Positions 24,201 to 36,200 of a stretch of DNA of 64,000 bases are shown here, piece after piece. Both the position numbers and the translations under genes were made by a program. Source of the stretch: Amphiura filiformis (taxonomy: Eukaryota > Echinodermata > Ophiuroidea > Amphilepidida > Amphiuridae). Positions within the stretch are counted from its first letter, which is position 1; the number at the start of each line of letters is the position of its first letter. The notes under the pieces were generated by a model. The model saw only the letters and a list, made by a program, of their open reading frames with translations. It ran no database searches and was not told the origin of the DNA. The stretch spans positions 1,767,501 through 1,831,500 of the forward strand of contig NC_092636.1 in assembly GCF_039555335.1 (NCBI RefSeq), in the 5' to 3' direction.

Positions 24201-27200
24201 GACATGACCTTAATCTCCCACACAGGAGTGTGAATTTCAAATGGGGTTACCCGAGCGGGAGATTCCGTTTGAAATCTGCACCCCCGGTGTTGAAGATGAA
24301 GGTTATGTCATTAATAGGGGGTGTATGGATTTGAGTTAGAATAGCCTCTTGGAATAGCCCACTTGAAATGCAAGGAAGATGAAACAGCACAAATTCAAGT
24401 GTATTATTGATGTTGATCTACTAAGTTCTGGTTTTGCATAATAGGATTATTCTGATGAATACAAGTGACACTGTTTTGATAAAACTCTCGATAAAAAACG
24501 TGTCATTTGAAAAAACATGATTTTTATCTTTAGCTGATATGGTGGATAAAGATCCCTGGGAGAATTGGAACCCGGAATTGGAACTAAATAGAAAGTAAAT
24601 TTGTCTAAAAAAAGGAAGTGATGAGGACTAAAATGACAATAGAAAATCAAGTCCTTCCATTGTGATCTGCGGCATAACTGGGTGTCCCCTTGAAAAAAAA
24701 TGAAAGAAAAAAGTGCCTCTCTGACAAAAAATGAAGGTGGAAATCTGGAGGGCAAAGGAAATGAAAAAGGGCAAGGAGGCCCTTTTCCACCAAATTTCAC
24801 CCCAATTATGGGCCAACATGTAGTGTAAAATGCAAATATTTTGTGTGGCACACAATGAAGTCCTTTTCATCCTGATAATGGTTGAAAATAGTGTAAAATA
24901 CAAAATTCTTTGGTGTCTGTTCTTGAAATGTTAAAAAGGGTTGCTTTTGTAAAAGTGTACTTGAAATGCAAAAAATAGGGGTAATTTTCAAGGCTAATTT
25001 GTACCCATTTTTGTGTAAAATAGGGGTAACAAATGCTGAAAATGTTCTTGACACTGCGCAAAATAGGGGGATTTTTTGACTTTGGGAACAATCATGCGTT
25101 TAATACGCCTTTGCATAGGCAGTGACAACACCGGGATGCAACTACAATTTTTTTCAGTATGTGCCCCGAAATTGTTTATGCCCCTTGACCGAGAAAGCTG
25201 CATGCTACACCCCTGTGCATGAGCCCCGGAGGGCGGATATTGCATTAAACGCATGAGAACATCTCAGTATAAGTGCATTATTGTGTACAATTTCTCGAGC
25301 AACAAGTGATACACATTTATTTACCTATTTCATATACAAAAAAAAAATATAGATGCATCAACCCCCGAAAAATGAATCAATCCTACGCGCGCATTTAAAT
25401 GTGTGCGAAAGCAAAAGCACTGCACGTAGTACATAGAGTGCCATTTTATACAATGCACTCCACATTCTAACCGCTTTTCTGATTGGCTGCTTTGATAAAG
25501 GAGTGTTCAGGGATGTTGAATTTGTGTTGTCAAATCGCAAAATAAGCGAAATTAAAATCACTGTGAAAATTTTAGCTCGCATTATGGAATACTCACTCTA
25601 ATAAATAGACTTACAATCCATGTAGAGTATAGCTAAGTTGATTCACCGTAGCTGTTTTGAAATTCATTGATTTGTTTGTGTGAATCTGAATCAGTTTCAA
25701 ATAAAACACACAAAGATACAACGAAGAAACAAAGTTTTAAATGGATTTATTGAAACACTCAAGTACAAAATAAAGCTGAACAAAAGTTACCAAAATAACT
25801 CGATTACCGTATTGTCTGTATTAAACGCTCCCGTCAAATAAACGCTCGGTGAAAAATGGACAAAAATGTAAAAATTGCCATGCCACATTGTGTGAGCAAG
25901 TGTGCATGTCAGTGATGATCGCTAAATTGCATGAACAAAACCTGTTATGACTCAAACGTCCATCCAGTTCATTGTCTAATTATGGTAGAATTTTACTCAT
26001 TTCAACAGATTCTTGTTTGATGATGCACTTACAAATGTAATTTCATTGCATTTTCGTTCCACCGGGTTCCGTGCGTGCCGCCATCTTGAATTGGAATCCG
26101 GAGATCACTGATTTTTCCGAAGAACGATGCCAATTTTGAAGCTCTTTTACTGAACATTCACTTCTAATAAACACCCCGTGTTTGAAAAAATGCGACGCCC
26201 CCGGGGCATTTATTACAGACAATACGGTAAGTAATACAGAGGAAGATAGAATACAAGATCCTCTCTGGGGTCTCAATTAAAAAGAGTTCAAAGACTCGTG
26301 TTATGGTAATAATTGCTAGAACAGCTTTCACTCGGCATACAAGCATCAAGTATTATAGATAATTGAAGTTTTAATTAGGAATTCAACATAATCACACAGA
26401 TTCTTCATTATTCTGTATTCAGCACTTTTCAAAATTACTTCCAGGGTTGCAGTGAATATATTTACATTCCTGATTCCAGAAAAATACAGAACTATATTTT
26501 TAAAACGAAAACAATATTGTTGCCTTTTTGCTTGTTTTTTTTGTTTGAGATCATCATCATCCTTCAGCTGCAGAGTAGGCAACTATACAAGTTTCTTCCA
26601 AACTACTGTACAAGTGTTGCTATTTCCATGACGTGCCTTCATTTCAGAATTTGCGAGGGTAGCGAGGAAAAAAAATCAGGTTTTTACGCTTTTTGGACAA
26701 AAAGGTCTAAGGGATGACGGTAATTAGGGATGATATTACAGAGGGTATACGTGCAGACATGCAGGGATGCCATATTCTCCATTATTCATTTTATTCATTG
26801 GGAAATTGGTGTAAGAAAATCTAAAGTGCATGACATTTTGGGCAAAATTGAGTTATTAATAGATTATAAAAGTATAGGTAAATGCACACATTTTAAGATA
26901 TTTTACAATCTCAGAAGCCATATTTGGAATCAGTGTGACAGATGCATTAAAATGAGTACAAACAAGCCTAGTATTGGTTCAGTAGTTGTTAAGATAGCTC
27001 TTGATATTTTGGGAAAATATTTCAAAACTTCAACTTTTTCCGTTGAAGCGCATGGCTAGCACGCAGAGCATTAATGGATGCATCTTTGGCATCTTCAATA
27101 TTCTTGACCAATTCACCCTGTATCCATGTTATTTCCTTTTTGTCATCATCTTTACCCTAGTTTCAATCCACCATGGCTCCGGCACAGATCCCCTGTAACA

Positions 27201-30200
27201 CATATATGACACCAATGGATTGATTTTACCCCCTTCCCCAAGTAAAATGAGAGCAAGAGATAAAAGTGCATATTTTTATAGCTTTAACAGAAACTTTTAT
27301 TGAATTTTTTAGTATAGGTTTTCTATTTAGCACTTGTGTCTTTCATATTCAGTACAAAAGACATTTAAATTACGTCCCAAAAAATCTTCGAGCCAGAAAC
27401 GCCAGTTCAATTTCACTATTGTGCTATATTATATATAGATTTCAAATATTGTAGCATTATGCAAGTTATTATACATAGGGTTAATAGGATGAACAAAGTT
27501 TGGAACTCATAAGTTCTCTTGATTCCGCCTTCATGCATAAATGTGTCATTTCTACTGGATCAGTAATGGGGTAAGGGGGTATGTGGTTCAGTTCAATGTT
27601 CTGAACATCAGGGTGAAGTTCAGCATGGTCTGGCATTATCATATAGTTACAGTAAGCCAAAGAATTAAGGTACCAGTTGCGTTCACCCCAGTATATCCTA
27701 AATAAAGACAAGTATATCAAAATGAAAACAAGCAGCCAATACCTGTACTCATTATCTCTGATTTAAGACCTTTTTTTTTTTTTTTTAAATTGGTTGAGAA
27801 TTAAAGAAACGGTGATCTAAAATCTAAAGAAGAAATGAAATCAAAAGTTGCACTTTTGTGTTCTAATCAATGAAAGCACAACGCTAGTTTTAATGTGCTA
27901 ATCAATGGAAGCATGGTGTTAGTTCTCTTGTTCACAAACGCTTTGTGTACAAATCAATAGGGCATCCAATGAAGAAAACTGCAACTTTTAAATTGGCATT
28001 GCTTGGGTTTTTGGATCGTCGTGTTTTTATTTCTAGGACAATTGCAACAAATGAGGTCATAAATTTGAGCTAAAAGATGCAGCTATTGGCTGCTGGTTCC
28101 AATTATGACATATCTGTCTTTGTTTAGGATATACAGGGGTGAACCTAACTGGTACCTTATTTTTTGGCTTACTGTATAAACTAAATGGGATCATCATCAG
28201 GAAATATTTGACAATAGATTTCAACTGTCTGCTGAAGAAGTTCTTCAAATGACTGTTATACATCCATTTTATTAACACCTGATGAATATACAAGACAAAT
28301 GTCTTAAAATGGATGCCAAAAGACAAATTGCTTTTTACGATTCCGTAACCCTCATCACGCGAGGCGAATTTGAAATATCAGTGATACAAATGTGAAATAT
28401 ACTGATACAAATATGAACTTCAATGATTTTTTAAGATGAATTTAAACTGTCCTTTTTATTAATATATTGTGCGAAATACTCTAGGAAAACCTATATTAAT
28501 GTTTTTATGTATTTTTATGAATCTACCATGCATCACCAGTTTTGTTGTTTTGGCCTACATAGTATACGGCTATACGCATTTCTTAAAACCTGATGATCGG
28601 TATACCCAATGATCGTAAGTGAGGTGAGAGTATGCCGTGAAACTATTAGTAATGGTTGCCTTACCAGAGGTCTATACTTTGAATTTGTTTAATTAATTAA
28701 TCAATCAATCAATAATCAATTAATCAATCAATCAATTTATTTATTAATTTTTTATTTATTTCTTTACTGTGTGGATGGGTCTGAGGAGGTATGGGGCCTA
28801 GCCCTATTATAAAACTACACATTTATTTTCAATTTGTTATTTCGTTTTGTTTGTTGAATACAAACTATGACTCATTTGTAAACAAAAGAACTTATGTACA
28901 AGATTTAAAACAATGACTTAGGTTACAGAAAACCATTCAGAAAAGCCACTGTATCTGAAAATGTCAAGCGAATGCTGATATTCTTGAAAAGGAATGATAG
29001 TAAACAAATCTCAATTTACATTGTATCAATGAAACCAGTTCAAATAAGAACAAAATCCATAATTTTAATATCATTGTTTAAGAAAAAAATAATCCTTTGA
29101 ATAATGTTATGCATAAAACGTAATCGCACATACCTCACAGAGTTTTACCTAATTTCGTGCAACAAAAACCGGTGGATCATCATCACCTAGTACCTATAGA
29201 CCCTATTCAATAACCGGAATGGTACTACAATTGAAATGGCAGGACAGATTGGAGGACATATTTTTTTGCTTCATATAAATTCGATAGAGTCTATGCCGTA
29301 AGTTGAGAATGGACCGTCCCACTTGATTTGCGAAAAGGTCGCGAGCGCGAACCCTTAGGCTTTTGGTGGACCCAAGTAACTGCCTAATAAAAATTCCTTT
29401 AAAAAAGGAATGGGGCGCCCAATGGGAGCTTTGATGTGATGTGCTTAAATCCGGGGGGGGGGGCACTCCCACTTTGGAGGTGACACGTATGTAGGGTTAT
29501 TAAGACCCCATTTTTCACCATCGCTGTTACTCAAAGACCCCATTACCAGCACATGCTCTGTCACACAAAGACCAGGCTATTAAGACCCCCCTTTTTCACC
29601 ATCGCTGTCACCAAAAGACTCCATTACTGTCACCAAAGACCCCATATTTTTTCTTTATATCTGTCACTCAAAGACCTAGACCCTTATATTTCCATCTGAA
29701 CAGCAATGAGTCGTCTATCACTGATTTTCGAGGCTTCTTTTGGCTCTCACCCAATGCCCCCCTAATTTAGATCCAAACGGTCCCATTGAAATTGACAACG
29801 AACCGATTGAGAAAGTAGATAGTTACAAGTATCTGGGCAAGACAGTCAAAATGGAGGACAACACAAGAGAGGAACTCTTACTGAGAATCAAGGCTGGCTG
29901 GTGTTGTTTTGGCAGGTACAAAGACATCCAAAAAGCTACCAATGACATTGAGGAGGCGTATGTATGATCAATGTGTGTTACCAACCATGACTTACGGCGC
30001 TGAAACCTGGTCGACTACTAAAGATCTGGAACAAAAACTCACCACATTAACCCAATAATTATGTATTTCAAACAAAGATGACAAGCCTATACGCACAGGA
30101 TTTTAATGATTTTTGTAAAGGTAACTGTTTTAAATAACATGTGGCTCCTCACCTGGATCATAGGCCTACTCTGTGATCGTAATAGCGCCATCTCTTCAAA

Positions 30201-33200
30201 GCGTTTTTAAAAGACATAAAGGCATTTTTGATTCATTTCAGTATTTCAAGCATTAATTCCGCTGTATATAGAACTACTTTACTTGCATTCAATGCATATT
30301 GGTAAACAGTAATAAAATCAAAACCAAGCAAGCTGGGCATACTGCCATACTTTAAGCAAAACAGTTGCGAAGTAAATCTAACAAGACCAAAATTAGAAGC
30401 TTTTTACAAAGTCAAGCCAAATAAGGGGGCCCAGCCGTAGCGGGCGCCCCAAAAATGAGGCAAAATTGAAAAGAAATGGGGTTTTAAATTGAACTAAAGT
30501 ATAAATCATGTTCGGTCTAAGGCTGTGCTAAGTTACTGCTAACACTTTTCTTTGATGACTTTGACCACATTTTTTTATTTTTTCAAATATCTTAAAAATC
30601 CAATAATCTAAGCTAATTGAGCACACAGCCTGAGTAGTTGCTTGCTGCTAGGCTCGGATTTACTTGAGGTTACTGGACCTTTACAGTGGCGGATTTAGAG
30701 GGCGCACGCGGCGCGCGCCCCCTCTATTTTGTGCAGATCGGCGCCTGACTCTGTGTATTTTTGCAGAATTGCGCCTGACTTTGTGTGGGCGCCGAGCCGC
30801 GGCGGGCGGTTGCGGTGGCTCGGCGCCACCTCTATTGAAAATTCCTGGATCCGCCCCTGCTTTATGATATAGCGAGGGCTCTGCTCAAAAGCTACTTTGA
30901 TGTTTTGCAATTTTACTCTGTTTTGGCCCAAAACAAGGCATTTACCTGGCGATATACCTGTAGAGTAATTTGATAGCTTTCTTTTTTGTAGATTGAGTAT
31001 TTTCGTTTATTTTATTTTCTCTCATGATTTTTAGAAAGGACCATTCCCTTTTTTTCTGCTGCCTACATTTACTACTTTTTGTTTTCTGTAGCTCTGCATC
31101 CACCCACACACCTATTAATTATTTTCATATTTATTTCATGCACACTAAAAAGTAATGGAGCAAACTACAGTACACAGAGATATAATTTCATTACTTGAAT
31201 CGATTTGAGTCCATTATACATATTTATTTGAGTAGTAGTAGGTATCTAATTTGTTATTTCTTTTTTGTTATAAAAGTTCAAGGCTGTCCAACTCAAGTGA
31301 TTCAGCATCTATATAAGCGTCCTTTATGTCCTTTCATACAGGCCCGACGCAGGATTTCATTTGGGGGTGCTGATTTTGAAAAAGTGGACCTTTTTCCAGG
31401 GGGGCAATTTTGTGAAAAGTGGACAAAATTTTGACCTTTTTGTCCAAAAAGCGTAAAAACCTAGATTTTTTTGCTTGCTACGCATTTCATAAATTCTGAA
31501 ATTTTGGGACTTTTGTATACTTTTCCAAACGTGGGGTGTCGCACCCCCCTGCACCCCCCCTGCGTACAGGCCTGCTTTCATATGTCCTTTTAACCTTCTG
31601 TCATAGCTGCCCCCCACACACACACACAAGGTCTGTTTGCCCTAGCTTTCAGCTCAAAATTTGACTGATTTTGTGTGAGTTTACAGAAAATTAAATCAGT
31701 CCCATGTCGGCATGTTACATGTTACTAATTTATTTATTATACCACTTGCCTTTATTTTGAGTTGTGGGCCAAACTTGATAGAATGACTGGCAAACTTCTT
31801 TCGTATTTCACTTAACCCCTGAAAATGTTTTGCTAAACATGATCTAAGAACCACATTGCTCATAATCTATTTAAATTGAGAATCTCTATCACAAATCTCT
31901 GCAATAATTGCTATGATTTAGTGCATATGTTGTAATATTTAGCATACAATGTAGGCTACATTCCAACATGTTCAGATTCATGTTCATACAAAATTAAATT
32001 ACCACTGTCAGCGAATTATTGGAAGGACTGCACAATCCATATTAAAGCCTTAAGGCCAATTACAATTGATTCTTAGTTTCCTGTTTCCCGCCCGCGTCCA
32101 AAGTAGAGAATTGCAAAATATTTAATTATTTTATTTATATTTTGGATTTTCTCTTTAAAAATAACTTTTAATGACTACCATTTGCTACTTTCTGACTTTG
32201 ATCATATCATCTATAATGATGAATAAACATAGAACCTAATTGTATGTATAAAATCAAACATAGAAGTAAAATAATTTGGGCTATTCCAGAAAATAAGTGC
32301 ACACCCCCTATAGAGGAGTAAATTGTCAATAAAAGAAATGTCAGGATTTCCAAGTGTGCTTTCTGAAAACGACTGGATTTCCAGTTGCCAATGTTACTGG
32401 AAAAAGTTGGAAATCCAATCAAATGAAGGAAAAATCACGGAAATGTTGAAAATGAGCTCTCAAATTAAGGATTTCTGATTTTAAACTATTTTTCTGCCGG
32501 ATTTTTTTGCCTTTGTGCACTTTAAAAGTCTGGATTTCCAACAGTCACGACTGGACAAAAAGTCCGGATATCCGAACTCCTCTATAGGGGGTGTGCATCT
32601 ATTTTCTGGAATAGCCCAATGCATGCTCCTTGTCAAAATGGCTTGATGTAGGTTGCGACCACTTATTTTAAAATAAAGAAAATAAAAGATAATTAATAAT
32701 TAATAATTAAAAGTCGCCTCATCCCTGGTTTTCAACCATGAAACAGGAAACTAAGAATTAATTGTGAAGGGCCTAATGTACGATTTCTGTCATTTTGATT
32801 TTGTTATTCTTTATTCAAAATGTTCAAATAATATTAGTAATAACTGACGGGGAAGGTTGCTGTCCTTTTAGGTTGAAATAACAAGGTAAAGTGAAAGAAA
32901 CCCACTGGTTATTTTAGCCATTTAACACGCAGTTTAAAAAAAAAATTATGATAATATGTCGAACTTTGCTCTGTTGACCTACAAAGACAACAAATTTGGC
33001 CGATGCCATTTAGGTGCAAGTTGGGACATGTGTAATCATTACAAATATGTGTACATCCATATCAAAATCTCATTTCATATACCGGTAATAGCTAGGAATA
33101 AATAACCAGACTCCTCAAGTAGAGATCACTTCAAATCATCCCCAACTTAATCACATGGTTAAGGAATGTTCTCTGTATTCCTAAACCATGTAAATTGGAT

Positions 33201-36200
33201 GATTTGAAGTGACTTACACTTTAGATGAGTCTGGTATTTATTCGTAGATATTTTGTGAAATGAGACACATGTGGCAGCCGACAAGTGCATCGTTTTGATA
33301 TGGATGTACACATGCAAAAAAATCAGGTTTGAAAAAAATTAACCAATTTCATATTATAAGATCGTACATTATGGCTTTAACATGTGATGCATTCATTCAT
33401 TCATAATAAGGGACCGTTCACAAACACTTGTTAGGGAGGACCTGATGCCTGAAAAATCCTCCTAAGGGGGGCCCTGAATAAAATGACCACAAATTTTCTT
33501 GGAAAAATTAAGTTTATATGCTTTAAAATGGGATTGACCCATAATTTTCATGTCGAAAAGGGGTCTGTTAAGGGGCCCGAAAAATTTTGAGGTCTGTTAA
33601 GGGGGGCCCGAAAAAATTTCACAATGAATTTTTTTTGCATCAGCCCCCCCTTACAAGTGTTTGTGAACGGTCCCTAAGTCATTATATCCAAGATGTAGAA
33701 AATTGTCACATTTACCAGTGGCGAAATACTGCTTACTAGATTTGTTGGGGTGACCAGACTCAGTGGCGTAACTCCTATGGGCTCAGGGTGTGCAAACCCG
33801 CGGGCACCCGAGCTGAGGGGGCACCCGAAGGGTGCCCCACACACACGGCTTGGGTGCCCATTGGGGGCAGTGGGGCACCTAATGCCCGCGGGCACCCAAA
33901 ACCAAAGTTACGCTACTGACCAGACTGGTAGCACTTCAACTTCCTGAGATCTGATTATTGGGACAAGGAAAAACACAACTAAAAAAATAACATTGCACCT
34001 GTTTTGGCCGAAATTAATTTTGTGACAATCAGTCATTTTCACCGTGGGTGTGGGTGGGCGGGATCATGTAAATTAAAAAAGTAAAGTAGGTTTTGTTTAT
34101 CCTCCATCTCTTTTCTAATAGGCATCACTTTTTCAAGTTTTACTTGACTTGAGGTGGCTTCAAGTCCCGGGGAGGCACTCAAGTTTTATTTTGTAGGGGT
34201 GTGCGCTGAGAATTTGAAAGTGGACCCATAAATATACCAAAATTCAAATTTTTCGGCCAAATTTAACCCATATTGTCTTACTTTTTACAAATTTTCCCAA
34301 ATTTGTTTGGACAATTCGAAATTTTGACTAGATTTAGGCAAAATTGGGCTATTTTTCAAGAAAATTGAACAATTTTTTTTTTTTTTTCCATTCATATACC
34401 AAAATTGGTTTAGAAAAAGGGGCCATTGATATACCAAAAGGCCGAAATGCCGAAAATGCTACCCATATTTGCATCACGTCCCTGTATGGTCATTTTTACT
34501 AAGTCCCTCCCTGGGCTTCAAGTCCGACTCCAGTAGAGTTTGATTCAAAGAAGATTGTGAGCCGAATCAAAGTCAAGTCTGAGCCCAACAGATCTTGATT
34601 CCAAGTCAAGTTTAAATACACTAAAAGCAGACATAGGTTGGAGTCCGGACTTAAAGCAATAATGTGTGATGATTTGCATAAAGAATAGATTCTTATTTAA
34701 ATGTTTGTTTTCACTGATCACATTATCCTTTTAATTTCGAGCCAAACAAATGAGGTATAACGAAGAAAATTGTGATTCATTCCAACGCCTACAATGCGTG
34801 TACTACGCTCGCCGATCTTATTACATGTAACTGCACGGAGCATCGCGCTCGACGTGTGTACATGTACATACAAGCTGACATCCACGGTACATGTTAGCAA
34901 GTACTCGATCATTGAACTCTGAATAAAACCGGTCGACAAAAAAAAAATACAAAAAGTTAAATTTTACTGTTATTAAAGCACTTCAGGCTTAGTCTTTTAT
35001 GTGGTATTTTAGTATACCACTGGGCATTATAATTATGCAAAAAGTAGAAATCCGAGTAAAATTGAGGGCGTCGCTGTGAAGCAAATCACACATGACTTTA
35101 AGTCCTCCAAGACGGCCTAATTATGGAGCTTATCCAAAACTCTGATTATGTAACAACCTTAATAGTTTTGTTTAAAGGTCCGTAACCCGATCGACAGCAT
35201 CATCCCCCCGATTTTTTTCATTGTTGATGAGGTTTTAGTATCACATAATAGATACTATTTTTCTCATTACTATCCTGAAATTTGACGCTCCAAGTCGATG
35301 TATTTCGGAGAAATCATGAAACACAGCGGCTTTTACAGGTATACCAGTTTGTAAACAATGGTAAATACTTTGATTTCTGGGCGGGAATTATGAGCGAAAT
35401 AGCTCGTAATATCAGTCGCCTCAACAGCTACTTTGGTTTCGCGTCATACACATTCTGTGAAAAAGCGAACCACACTAACTGCTGAGGAGGCGCGTCTAGA
35501 CGGTGTGCCGTATTTAATTATAAAATTTCCACGATGGAGGCAGCGGGCGATTAGCTCAGTCGGTTAGCGGCGCTTCATGTTTCTACCGAGAGGTAATCGG
35601 TTCAAAATCCGGTGTCGGAATGTTTTTTTTTTTCTCTCCTTTTTTAACCCAAACTTTTTTTATATTTCTTTTAAATGTACATATTGCAAGGGGAAATATA
35701 TTTTGTTTCCTTTTTTTTTTACGAAAAAACAAAAAAACGAAAAAAACAAATATTTTTCGTTCAATACGGGCCGGGCATTGATTGTACAGCATGTCAGCAT
35801 TAAATTAGGTCATCTGAACGGAAATGGTTGTTGTTGCTTGCCTACCCAGAATGCAATTCACGTATACCAAGGTATTGGATTGCAAATTTGGCTATTTATT
35901 CACATTTACGCCGAAAATGCTCTCGTTTTTTCACAAAGCAGCATAAAGGGGGCGATATTTGATATTATTATGTAATTTTAAAGACAATCCATATCCAAAA
36001 CCAATAGGGTTACCCCCCCTTTAATGTTTGGTTTTCTTTCACAGAATTATCAAAGGAAACCATCTGCCCTATTGGTAACACTGGTAGTCTGCACCATGAC
36101 ATTTTGGAAGACAGTACTCTACAATCTAATGTACACCAGGCTAGCCAACGGAGAAGAACTGGGAACCGATGACCCAATGATGATTATATTCTGCTTTGTG

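Larger units (their letters stand above)
32042..33380. mobile_element. TAAAGCC..TGTACGATTT TIR element carrying three later insertions
   Basis: The outermost left bases TTAAAGCC (32042) and the right end CGTACATTATGGCTTTAA (33380) match the uninterrupted copy at 22926-23250. The left end is split right after GCC by the element at 32050-32773, and the body is split again by the element at 33048-33312. Confidence 0.65.

Noticed and set aside
26730..27059. 109-codon open frame as an extra exon or gene
   Set aside because: No recognisable family or matching counterpart in gene B's intron 3, and no paired splice sites that keep frame.
35543..35634. Functional tRNA gene
   Set aside because: A- and B-box-like words are present, but the acceptor stem does not pair, the T-arm has an extra base and no sound anticodon stem forms. 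Annotated as a tRNA-derived repeat.
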